Source of the DNA: Oryzias latipes
Taxonomy: Eukaryota > Chordata > Actinopteri > Beloniformes > Adrianichthyidae
Assembly: GCF_002234675.1 (NCBI RefSeq)
Contig: NC_019859.2
Coordinates: forward strand, 11,981,483 to 12,045,482
Reading direction: 5' to 3'
Length of the DNA: 64,000 bases
In this document: positions 45,595 through 55,250 of the stretch, piece by piece
Numbering within the stretch: the first letter of the stretch is position 1
Layout of the letters: every line of letters begins with the position of its first letter
Notes under the pieces: generated by a model
What the model was told of the DNA's origin: nothing
The model's database searches: none
Seen by the model: the letters and a program-made list of their open reading frames with translations, nothing else
Translations under genes and position numbers: made by a program

Positions 45595-46065
45595 GACCCT
45601 ACGGTCAATGGTGCCGGGTCACACATAGCAGATCCACTAGATAGCATGTTCCCTTCGTGGCGCTGTACTCGAACGGGGCGGCCCAACGGTCAATGGTGCC
45701 GGGTCACACATAGCAGATCCACTAGATAGCATGTTCCCTTCGTGGCGCTGTACTCGAACGGGGGCGGCCCAACGGTCAATGGTGCCGGGTCACACATAGC
45801 AAATCCACTAGATAGCATGTTCCCTTCGTGGCGCTGTACTCGAACAGGGGCGGCCCAACGGTCAATGGTGCCGGGTCACACATAGCAGATCCACTAGATA
45901 GCATGTTCCCTTCGTGGCGCTGTACTCGAACAGGGGCGGCCCAAACGGTCAATGGTGCCGGGTCACACATAGCAGATCCACTAGATAGCATGTTCCCTTC
46001 GTGGCGCTGTACTCGAATGGGGGCGGCCCAAACGGTCAATGGTGCCGGGTCACACATAGCAGTCA
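45595..46065 (+). repeat. Minisatellite, 85-87 bp unit, six copies
   Basis: Unit starts TCAATGGTGCCGGGTCACAC at 45605, 45690, 45776, 45862, 45949 and 46036 (last one partial). Units are nearly identical, so the array is recent. The unit length shifts 85, 86, 86, 87, 87, so the 110-codon frames across it are not conserved coding sequence. Confidence 0.95.
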
Positions 46066-46310
46066 TACTGGGAAATGAAATGAAAATGGAATGCTGCCGA
46101 AAACACACCCCATTTTATTACACACTGATTATACATTCACATTTTTCTTCTTCTGGATGATTTTAGTTTTGGAGGTTTTGTTACCCGAAAGTGTTATGGA
46201 AATTTCTCATGGGATTGAACGGAGCCTTATGCCAAACGAAAATATGTGAATGCCAACTTAAAGAATGTGGAAAATGTCAAATAAATATTTCTTACTGCAA
46301 GAGTTGTCTG

Positions 46311-47310
46311 ACTGAAATGCTAAAACCTAGATGAGATATTTGCAGGCAGCATCTCCAGGAGAAGCAATAGCCAACCTGCAATCAATAAACCAAAAAAACA
46401 AAACACTGGGGGGGAGGCGAACCATCACAGTAGTTATGGGCCTTTAGTGTGCTTCAAGACCTTATCTGAAGAAGTTAAAAAATATCTGAATAATCTGTTA
46501 ATTATATTTTGTCCAAGGGAACTCATTAAATCATTCCAAATGGTCTGTCAATTTCCTTATATTGTGTTTATGATGGTTATGCTGCTTCCAGACAGACATG
46601 TATTTTTATATTGGAGCATTTAACCAATCGCATTACAGTTGTCCTTTGTTGCCAGGGAGGGTCAGAGCTCAAAGAGGCCTTCACTATCCATACTGCAGGC
46701 CCTCTAATGCAAAATAAATGTCGGACATTGATTTCCTTCAATCAATCAGATTTTGAGTTGGTGTCAGCAGGGCCTTCTAGCAGGTTTAGGCAACATCACA
46801 GTATTCAGCCCTTCTGATTGGACAGAAGTTTCAGGATGTCTCATGTAGCCTTGCCCAGTTTTACACAGAGCCACTGAGCCCTTTTTGATCTGTCTTAGTT
46901 AAAAACAGAGCTGACTGTAATGTACGCAATAGAGGATTTTGCAGGAAAATCTCCGACTGATCTCCTTGACTTCCTTCATCAGAAAATCTGAGTGAGAGCA
47001 CGAGCAGTCGTACAGATTTATGTGTTTGGCGCTGACTATCCCCATGTCAACGCAGTGGACCTGTAATTCAGCTCTAAAGCGAATTCAAACCTACGAAGAA
47101 ACACAACTAGACAGACTCCGCTATCAGCACTGGCCTTCTAGATGGAACTGAAGCGCCATAATCTACATGACAGGGTGATCGAACAGTTTTAAGGAAAGAG
47201 AAGAGGATGGATTTTGTCTTCAAATAATCTGATTTTTTGATAAGTGAAACTATAAATATAATATAAATAATATTCCAAATTTATGTGGTTATTTTTAATG
47301 TTTTTTGCTG
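46311..47310. other. Spacer, nothing recognised
   Basis: The first ~30 bp after the element (gttgtctgactgaaat) match 26150-26165, showing the flank belongs to the duplicated receptor locus. Confidence 0.4.
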
Positions 47311-47393
47311 ACTTACAGTACAGACCAAAAGTTAGGACACACCTTCACATTGAATGAGAAGGTGTGTCCAAACTTTTGGTATGTACTGTAAGT
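47311..47393. repeat. Short hairpin MITE
   Basis: The two halves (CTTACAGTACAGACCAAAAG.. and its complement ..TTTTGGTATGTACTGTAAG) form an almost perfect 35-bp inverted repeat with a short loop. A common fish element type. Confidence 0.8.
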
Positions 47394-47985
47394 TGCATTA
47401 CGAGATTTGTTCACTGTTTTGTTTGTTCTTTTTGTTTAGAGGCATTTATTGTGGCTAAAGGATTTTTCAATATGCAATGCAAAGCTCGTTTCTGCATCGT
47501 AAAATGCTTCATGAGGGGTTGAGTGATTTAGATGTAGCATTACTGAGGGTCCAGGTTAGTAATAGACAGTCTGCCACTGCATAACAGTCATTAAAAAAAG
47601 AAAACTATTACCCTAAAGTTTAGTGTCGCTCCAAAAAGTAATCCAAAATGATATTCCACAAGATGAATAACCCAAGATTTGGGTTGAAGAAATATTCCAA
47701 GTGTTTTAAGAGAGAACAGATAAACCTGGAGGAAGGTTTTTGTATCATTTTCAAACTGACAACCAAGTTGCAGAGCACTTTGTAAGATCATAAAGTTTTC
47801 TTTATACTGTTGGACATGAAACCAGTTCAAACTAAAGAGCATTAAGGTGCATTTATAAACCAATATATGTCACTCAAATGTGCTGGAAATGTTTTTTTTC
47901 ATTTGACTTTTTTTTTCTTTTTTAGCTGTTATGTTAAGCTACGATATGCACATATGATTTGGCTTCAGTTTTAGATGTCCTTCCT
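47394..47985. other. Spacer, nothing recognised
   Basis: A 90-codon minus frame at 47591-47863 has no known motif. Confidence 0.4.
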
Positions 47986-48305
47986 GATTCCATCTAAACC
48001 TGCTTCATCTCCCTTTTGGGGTCATGGGGTTGCTGGACCCCATCCTGTTACTGTTGCTCAAAGGCAAGGTACACCCTGGACAGGTTGCCAGTCCATCACA
48101 GGGGAACACAGAGACACACAGACACATGAAGACCTATGGAAATTTTCCCAGGAAGCATGGTTTTGGACTGTGGGAGGAAAGTCGAAGTGCCCGGAGAAAA
48201 CTCATGCATGGTTGAAAACATTCAAACGCCACGCAGGAATGGCCCAGCAGGGATTTGAACCAGGGCCTTTATCACTTTGAGGCTAGACTGCTAACCAGCC
48301 TGTGA
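47986..48305 (-). mobile_element. tRNA-derived SINE, inverted
   Basis: ctggacaggttgccagtcca, tgtgggaggaaagtcgaagt, gatttgaaccagggccttta: the SINE of 37.8 kb in reverse. Confidence 0.7.
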
Positions 48306-48326
48306 TACCAATTTAAAAGGAATTGA

Positions 48327-48755
48327 CCCTAGTGCTATCCTATAGGGTCAACATGACCATTGACGTGTTATCGGGCGGCCGTGGTGCAGCGGTAGGGCGG
48401 TCGACCCATGATCGTAAGATTGCAGGTTCGATTCCCGCCTTGCACGCCCATGTGACGAAGTGTCCTTGGGCAAGACACTGAACCCCACCTTGCCTCTGGT
48501 GGGAGGTTGGCGCCAGTGTTCGGCAGCGGAGCCACCATCAGTGTGTGAATGTGTGTGTGCATGGGTGAATGGGACTGTGACTGTAAAGCGCTTTGGGCCT
48601 TCATAATACAGTAGAAAGCGCTATATAAGTATACGCCATTTACCATTACCATTTACCATTCTTACCATGACAAAGGCCGATAAAGGTGGAGAGGATTTCA
48701 TGTAATCCATGGACACCAGTGAAGATCGCAAATCATTGAAGAAAAAAGGTTTGTC
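48327..48755 (-). repeat. MITE family M1 split by a SINE
   Basis: 48327-48371 holds the left end to CATTGACGTGTTAT; 48660-48755 resumes at TTACCATGACAAAGG and runs to AGAAAAAAGGTT. The far TIR is lost. The SINE between them is younger than the MITE. Confidence 0.8.
48373..48657 (+). mobile_element. tRNA-derived SINE with A and B boxes
   Basis: Head gggcggccgtggtgcagcgg holds the A box; GGTTCGATTCCCGC at ~48426 is a perfect B box. The body contains ggcaagacactgaaccccac and ends aagcgctatataagtatacg with a (CCATTTA)n tail. It is not a tRNA gene: no acceptor stem closes. Confidence 0.85.
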
Positions 48756-49179
48756 TATTTGTCTGTGCTCTCAGCATACTGAATCTCCTGCCAGAGGGCA
48801 GCCGCTCAAACACCCGGGGTCCTGGGTGTGTGCAGTCCCTCAAGGTCATTAAACAAGGTCATTGGATTTGGGGACAGAGCAAGTCAATTTTTCAATAACA
48901 AGAAAGTTGGATTTTCTTATTTAGACCAAGTTTATTCTCAAGAAGTAAAATTACAGTTAAATATTGGGCTAAAATGCACTAAAGTCATTCATTCTCTAAT
49001 TAAAACTGCATTTCTTTGTAGGTAAACTGTCTAAATAACGAAAGAAAAAAATTGAAAACAAGATGAAGTAGATTTTATTTTTCAATCAAGATCTAGATGA
49101 GACAAGCTTTCATCACAGAACTTTACGTTTCTGCAGAAGTGAAGTAACTAATTGTTCACTGATCAAAATGTTCTACAGC

Positions 49180-49293
49180 TTATGTATTGACGGTAGAATA
49201 TGTGCTTAAGTCAAAAGTCTGAGTCGTCCTCTTCCTCTGTGGTTTCATGGATGACTTTTGGATTTCCAGAGCAGCATAGCACACATCTTCATC
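49180..49293 (-). CDS. Gene D tail exon with two ITIM motifs
   Basis: Acceptor CATTCCAG, 37 codons then TAA. DEDVCYAALEIQKSS gives the first ITIM; DLSTYSTVNT gives the second, four codons from the stop. Confidence 0.85.
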   Translation of the reverse strand, partial: DEDVCYAALEIQKSSMKPQRKRTTQTFDLSTYSTVNT

Positions 49294-52200
49294 CTGGAAT
49301 GAAACATTTTCATTTATTGAGAATAGTTTGAGTGTGAAAAAAAGCATCAAAGAAACAGATGTAAAAAAGATTGACTTCTGATTCTAAAGTTGCAGGCTCA
49401 TGTGTCAGAGTGTTTTTGGAAAGACACTGAACCCCACATTGCTGCTGGTGGTTTCGCTGGCTGCACCTCGCCCGGTAGCTCTGCCGCTGTCAGCGTGTGA
49501 ATGTGTGTGTGCATCAGTGACTTCAGAAGGGATTTGTGACTGCACGGCCTTAATGTAGGTAGAGAAGTATTTAAAAATGTCAAGCACTACCTAACTTCCA
49601 CAAGTACTTTCTTGCAAATAGATTGCAATACATCTTAAAATGGTTAAAAAATAATCCAGAAACCAACTCATGGTTAGACTTGGAACAGGCGTTATATGGA
49701 AAGATCAACCTGTCAGATCTACCATTTATTAGCCAAACAGTTAAAAAACAGGATTGTTTTCAAAGTATTAATATAAACACGACTTGAACAGCCTGATGGG
49801 AATTTCTCAAAATATCAAAATCATCAAGTCAACCGTGCAAAATGACACCCATCTGGAACAACCCAGACATCCTTATAAACAAAAAAATGATACACTTCCC
49901 AGCTTGGCAAGCAGGGGGCATAAAACAACTAGAGCACATAATTATTGATAGAAGATTCATAACTCCCCAGGAACTTCAAGACAAACATGGAATAAATAAT
50001 TTCTTGGAATATCAGCAACTTAAATCAATTATTACCAAAAAGCTTAAATACAGAGACGATTTGAAGCTACCAGATGTAGTTACCACTCTGATTAATTTCT
50101 CAATGAATAAAAGTCTCTCCAAAATATTAAACTTTTATGTAATTTAGACAATAATATTTCCCTTCCAACAACAAAATGGGATGCGGATTTGAGCATCAGC
50201 ACAGATGAAAGCTTCTGGTCAGAACTTTGTCTAAACACCTATAAACTGACAAAAAGTCCAAATCTGCAGCTAATCCATTTTAAAACTCTTCACAGAATTT
50301 ACTACACTGGACAGAGGATGTTCAAGATGGGTTTCAGTAACTCAGACATTTGCGAGCACTGTGATAGTAATCTACCGGACAGTAACATGCATGCACTGTG
50401 GTTCTGCGCGCCTGTCCAGGCTCTCTGGCAGCAGGTATGTGCCGATCTATCCGTCTGGCTTAAGGTTTCAATCACGGCTTCACCGTCACTTTGTGTGCTA
50501 GGTGACATGAGTGCCATAGATATAGAAGAAGGATTAGTATCTATCATTTTCGTAACTCTTTGTATTGCTAAAAAAACTATTTTAATAAATTGGAAAAACA
50601 AGAAAGATATAAATATAAGTCAACACAGAAATCTGCTGCTTGATCATATCAGCTTGGAAAAAATGTCAGCCCAAAGTTCAAGTTCAAGTAACTTTGGAAG
50701 AATTCAGTCTCTCTGGTCTCCCATGGCTAACTCCGTGACTTAGGGGGTGGGGGGGCCTGGTCGTCACTGCTCCTTGTCCTTCTGCCGTGGTTCGGGGTGG
50801 GGGTCGGGGCCTCCGGCAGCTGGCGGGGGGTGGTGGGGGCTCTGTTGGTCGGGGGGCCGGGTCCGGTGCCTGGGTGGGGCGGGCGGGGGCGCTGCGTGGT
50901 CCTCTGGGCTTGGGTGTGGGGGTGCGTGGTGGGGGGTGGGGTGGCGGCTTGGCTTGGCTTGGGGGGTTGGTCCCTTTGCCTGTGCTGGGGGGGGTTGGTG
51001 GGGGCCCTGCTTGGGGGGGCGTTTGACCACCGGGGGACAGTCTCTCAGCTGTCCCCAACTTACCCCCTTCCTCATATTACCTCATATTAGGGTGAGGGGG
51101 TGGGGGGCTTAAGGCCTGTTCACACCGGGACGAATTTCGCCGGCGATTTTCGCCGACGTTTAACGCCTCGTGACTAAACAAAGGGCACCAATGAGAGTGT
51201 GCACACCGACGCGAAAAAACGCCAGGCGTTAAAGCGTCGAAAAAAAAAAACGCCTCGGGTTCGTTTTTTTTTTTCGACGCGTCGCGTCGAAATCTACTCG
51301 ACCAATGAGAACGGCGCTTTTGCTCACGTGTCTGGAGCTTCTGAAGTTACAGTAAAACACAACTTGGGGGCGCTCAAACACAAAACTGCCTTGCTGAGCA
51401 CACATACCAGCGAAGAAGATAGACGCCAAGTAGCGTCTACACTGCCGCGAAGCAATAATGACGGACATTCTAAAATATCCCCGAACCAAGCACCAGTTGG
51501 AGCAACTGGTGCTTGAAATATTCATGTTTTCTTTGTTTGATTCTGACAAGCGCGTAAATACTTGCTCTCTTCTTCTGAGTGAAAAGCGACTTTAAGAAGC
51601 GTAAAGTTGCGCAGCGCCACCTTGTGTACAGGAGTATTTCTGTTTTACATTAAGCGCCATCTAATGTCAGGGAATGAAATTGCATGTTCACTCCACTCAT
51701 CGTCAGCGAAAATCGCCTGGGTGTGAACACAAAAAACGTGACGAAAAACGCTGGCGAATAACGCCTGGCGAATATTCGTCCCGGTGTGTACGGGCCTTTA
51801 GCCTGCGATGCGCTTTGGGGGGGGGGTTACTTGGTAGTGGTCCCCCCCCTCCCATGGTTGCTGTATGGAGTGGGCCCCTCCTCTTTCGGTTTTATTTGCA
51901 CCTTAGACATGTAGGGCCCTTGGTGGGGAGGGTGAGGGGACATCACTGTGAGTAATCAGGAGATGTCCCCTCAGTGCCCTACCCGCTAATTTTGACTGCA
52001 CCCCCCTTAATACACACACCCCTCCCCCCTCAAAATATACATTCCAACATAAACACACACACATACACACACAGACCCTCTCAAACACACATGCACGCAC
52101 ACACATTTGCAAGGAAGGTGGGACCTAGGACAATCTGTCCCCTACACCTTCCCTGTTGGGGGGTACGGGGTCCTTGGCAACGGCGGCCGTGTCCCCTGGG

Positions 52201-54659
52201 TGCCGGTTTCCTGGGCCCGGCGGTGCTCTCTCTGCATGGGGGGGGGGTTCACATCACACCTGAGCCGGGGGTGTCCGTGTCCCTGGGGGGTGGGTTCTGG
52301 TCCTTGCCCCTGGGTGCTGGGCCCCGCCAAGTCTCCAACTGTGGCCGAGCCTGGTCGGGCCAAGTTAAGAACACCCCTGGTGGGCCCCCTTTCTCCCCGG
52401 GGCGCTCCCCTACTGGGCGGGGGCGGCTGGCCCCTGCCTTGCTCCTCCCTGGACCAACCGTGGGCCGGATGGGAGGCTGCCTGGAGTGTGGGGCGGGTCT
52501 CCCTTGGGGGGTCCTGGCTCGTACCTGGGGTTGGGGCGGGGGGATGCCCGGAACTCCTGGGGGGTGGTGGGCTGCTTGTCTGGGGCTGTGGGCGCCCTTC
52601 TCGGGTGGGGCCCTGCGTTGGGCTCTCCCGGCTTGGCGGGGGGCTGCCCTCTTGGTTGGGCTGGGGCGGCGCTCCCTTTCCCTCCGTGCCTCCCTGCTCT
52701 CTGGCTCTGGGGGCCTCGCGGCGGTCTTGCTGGCCCTGGCCTGGGTGGCGGGCTGGGTCGCCCGGGGGGCGGTTGTTCCCTGCCTGCTGCCGTGTGGCGT
52801 TGGGGGTTCCGGCTGCCGCTGCTGATGCGGCGGGGGTCTTGGTGTGGGGAGTGCTGGGAACTCTCCTTCCTTCTTTTCACATTCCACCGTCCATTTTAGA
52901 AAAACATAAACACTCACCTGAGCACAGGTGTTAGCTCACCTTTGCACTAACAGTTTGCATGATTGAATGACTGAAATATTTCACACTAGTTTAAGGCATC
53001 AGTATGCGTGTGTGAACACTATCTGTTTTGTGTACATGTTGACATGTGGACATTTTGCAACTAACAGGTGTGTTTATAACATTTGAGTGTGTGTGTGGAC
53101 AGGCCCCGCCCTTTTTGTACTACATTTGAACCTTACCGTAATGATAAACAACCAGTAAACTTGTTTCTTTATGCTGCTTCATGGTCTTACCCCCCCCCCC
53201 TTTATCCTAGATACAATTATCCTCCTATTATTACCCTCTTACCCCCCCCCCCCCTCTCTCTCTAACATCCCTCTCTCTTCTTCCCTTCTTTCCTTTTCCG
53301 TCCGGAAAAGGAATTTCAAACATGATTGAAATTAATAAAGTTTGGCCTCAATTACAAAAGGGGTTTATTCAGACATACCTTTGGTTTGTCTGAAGATTAA
53401 TAACCCCTCTTGTTAAAGTAAAATAAGTCCAACACAAGAAGAGGCCGTCAGCTCTCATCTGCCTGCCCAGCTGTTGGGCAGGACAAGTTATAAAAAAAAA
53501 AAATGTCAAGCACACACAAACCACATAACTTTAAAATCCTGATAAGGTATTAGTGCTTCTTACCTGTTCCCGAGTGTGTCTTGTCAGATTTCTTGTGTTT
53601 TGAGAAGATGTAGCTGTAGAAATGAGAACAAATCATTTTAATCATCAAACATCTATGATTTATATTTAGGTGCAGCATCAAGCTTTGAACTGATGAAACA
53701 GTTGGAGGAAATATAATCAGCAGATACCTGATTTCTGACAAATCCTGTAAACCAGAACAGAAAGGAGAGCAGAGAGAAGAGAAACGATCGGACACACAGA
53801 GAAGAAGAGCAGCTTCCAGCATACACCATCGTTCTGCTGACTGTCACTGGTACAGTTATGAGGTCTGTTGGAATCTGGATAGAAAAAAAGCTGTAACTGT
53901 TTCTTAAACAATTAAGGGATGTTTTAAACCTAGTTTTAAAAAAATGTTCACAAATGATTATTTATAAGAAAATTCAAGGTTCAGATCATAACGAGAGTTA
54001 CAGCAGAAAATATGAATATCTATGTAAATTGACCAAATTGTTATTTTTCCCTAACAATTGCATTTTCAGATGAAACAATATAAAAAAAAACACTTTGGTA
54101 TAATACTCACTGATGGAAAGTTTCCTCACGATGTTGCTGTAATTAAACCACATCTTTATATCTATTTTTTCTTTGTCTTCCACCTTATTTCCTTCAGTTC
54201 CACAATAGTAGAAACCTTCATCAGAATAGGTGACATTGATGATCGTCAGGTCGTAGGATTTAGAGGAATCATTATTTGTCCATATAAACCGAGTTTTCCC
54301 TAAATTTGCAAAGAAGTACTTTTTATCTAGAACAAAAACAGGTTGGTTCTCATGGGAACAGTTTCTAAACCACGCAGGCGGTTCTACACCTGTCATTTTA
54401 CAGTCACAATAGAGAGTGATGTTGTCTCCATGTCTGACTGTCACCTCAGACACGGATGCAGAAGTCCAGTCAAAACTGCAGGAAACTGCTCCTGGAAGAC
54501 AGATGTCATTAAAAAAAGCCTTTATGTCATAATTTTAAATAACATTCAGTAAAGTCGTTAAAAAATAATCGTAATCAACTATGACTGATAGTAAAAGAAG
54601 AAGTTACCCCAGAGAAGAGGCAGAATGATGTGCAGAGGATCCATGAGTGATGTTATCAT
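49180..54659 (-). CDS. Receptor gene D: Ig V-set type I membrane protein, two-ITIM tail, intact
   Basis: Exons 54659-54608, 54491-54111, 53874-53728, 53613-53564 and 49293-49180 join in phase to 744 nt, 247 residues. Order: signal peptide, V-set domain, stalk and membrane helix, linker, tail with VCYAAL and STYSTV. Two ITIMs suggest an inhibitory leukocyte receptor signalling through SHP phosphatases; the ligand is unknown. A 3.9 kb L1-type LINE (49588-53502) occupies most of the last intron in the opposite orientation. It is the best candidate in the window for a functional member of the array. Confidence 0.88.
49385..49572 (+). mobile_element. SINE fragment
   Basis: gcaggctcatgtgtcagagt, aaagacactgaaccccaca and gtgtgtgcatcagtgact match the body of the SINE at 48.37 kb; the tRNA head is absent. 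Confidence 0.65.
49588..53502 (+). mobile_element. L1-clade LINE, 5'-truncated, with G-rich 3' UTR (LINE B)
   Basis: The frame picks up at YFLANRLQYILKWLKNNPET. It continues (with a stop near 49790 and a frameshift near 50145) through LQLIHFKTLHRIYYTGQRM, CEHCDSNLPDSNMHALWFC and VTLCIAKKTILINWK to a stop at 50743. A ~2.7 kb 3' UTR follows, extremely G-rich on the sense strand (50750-51060, 52140-52860), then a CTGTTGGGCAGGACAAGTTA end and poly-A. AAAAATGTCAAGCAC at 49573-49587 recurs after the poly-A (to 53513) as the target duplication. Confidence 0.92.
51112..51797. mobile_element. PIF/Harbinger-like MITE nested in LINE B
   Basis: Ends AGGCCTGTTCACACCGGGAC and its inverse (..CGTCCCGGTGTGTACGGGCCT), flanked by TTA on both sides, the usual 3-bp duplication of this superfamily. 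The related LINE tail at 57.65 kb lacks it. It contains many CGCC/GGCG subterminal words. Confidence 0.75.
53564..53613 (-). CDS. Gene D cytoplasmic linker exon
   Basis: 50 nt, acceptor TTTCTACAG, donor GTAAGA; encodes ATSSQNTRNLTRHTREQ. Confidence 0.8.
53728..53874 (-). CDS. Gene D stalk and transmembrane exon
   Basis: 147 nt, acceptor TTTCTATCCAG, donor GTATCT. Stalk SNRPHNCTSDSQQNDG carries a Cys and an N-glycan site; membrane helix VCPIVSLLSALLSVLVY then RICQKS. Confidence 0.85.
54111..54491 (-). CDS. Gene D V-set exon
   Basis: 381 nt, acceptor TCTTCCAG, donor GTGAGT. Hallmarks ITLYCDCK, PAWFRNCSHENQP and DEGFYYCGTE. Differs from gene A mainly in the CDR1-like region (MTGVEPPA against MGDEGMTV) and CDR2-like region. 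Confidence 0.9.
54608..54659 (-). CDS. Gene D leader exon
   Basis: Encodes MITSLMDPLHIILPLLW, identical to gene A, then donor GTAAC in phase 1. Confidence 0.85.
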
Positions 54660-54714
54660 GAACAGTAAAGAGTACGGGTGTTTCTTACTGCAGATGTGTT
54701 CACAGCTTTAACTT

Positions 54715-54790
54715 GAGTTACGTAGATTTTCCACTGAAGGGGACGAAGCTTTTGATTGGTCGGTTGAGTGGAACATTTTTTTTCCTGTGG
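54715..54790 (-). promoter_or_regulatory. Conserved block upstream of gene D leader with CCAAT box
   Basis: Minus strand CTCAACCGACCAATCAAAAG then CTTCGTCCCCTTCAGTGG; CCAAT at 54759-54755, about 100 bp from the ATG. Confidence 0.6.
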
Positions 54791-55242
54791 TTTCTACACT
54801 GGTTTAAATCCAAAAATAAGAGTCTTGTTCTTTATCAAGATTAGACTCCTTGACTATGTTAAAGCTGCAATGCCGGTATTCCAGTGAAAAATTAAAAACT
54901 AATATTCAGTCCTGACAGTTAGAATTGTTTTTGTGGAGCAAAGTCAGATAATTCATTTTGGTTAGCATCATGACACGTGACATTGTCTATTTGAAAAAAA
55001 CACATATTAAAACCACTTAGTAGACGTCAAATTTGATAAATTTTCTTTATCACTTTTGTTTACTTAGTATGAAATGTCATCTTTGGATGGATTGAATGTC
55101 TTCAATGTTCCTCACCCGTAACTTTCTCTTTACATCAGATCAACATTGGTTTAGAAGTCTACAATTATTTTGACAGATAAAATCTCAAATTTCAAATCCA
55201 TCATAGTGTCTTTCATATTGTTTTCTCTGCCAGATTTAATTG
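54791..55242. other. Upstream flank of gene D, nothing recognised
   Basis: Partly similar to the gene B flank (33350-33560); no exon. Confidence 0.4.
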
Positions 55243-55250
55243 GTCTAGTG

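Larger units (their letters stand above)
41850..46310 (+). mobile_element. Element X, long copy: unassigned ~4.4 kb element
   Basis: The left end (CCCTAGGGCGGT, AATTAACTCACCTGCTCAGC, CCTATTTAAG, CAGGTGCGCAG) and right end (CGGAGCCTTATGCCAAACGA, GAATGCCAACTTAAAGAATG, AATAAATA, ACTGCA) match the 0.3 kb copy at 28.74-29.06 kb. The interior is GC-richer and, by eye, poor in A on this strand up to ~44 kb, then AT-rich. It has exon-like open stretches (42037-42270, 42648-42881, 43818-44026) with GT/AG edges and two tandem arrays near the right end. The 132-codon frame at 42651 is hydrophobic and unrecognised. A weak VLGSSIL motif near 43705 recalls the SGNH domain of some tyrosine-recombinase retroelements; this is speculation. 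Confidence 0.5.

Noticed and set aside
45776..46160. 110-codon frames on both strands over the minisatellite
   Set aside because: The unit changes length by single bases, so the frame is not kept; reading is an effect of the repeat.
48373..48450. tRNA gene
   Set aside because: A and B boxes are present but no cloverleaf closes, and the sequence continues as a SINE body with a tail.
50684..51112. Gly- or Pro-rich frames of about 80-124 codons
   Set aside because: Same cause: skewed base composition of the LINE tail.
51974..52934. Long overlapping open frames (283, 275 and 222 codons) on both strands
   Set aside because: They lie in the G-rich LINE 3' UTR, where stops are rare on either strand. 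Composition is Gly/Pro/Arg-rich with no domain and no conserved frame in the 57.65 kb copy.
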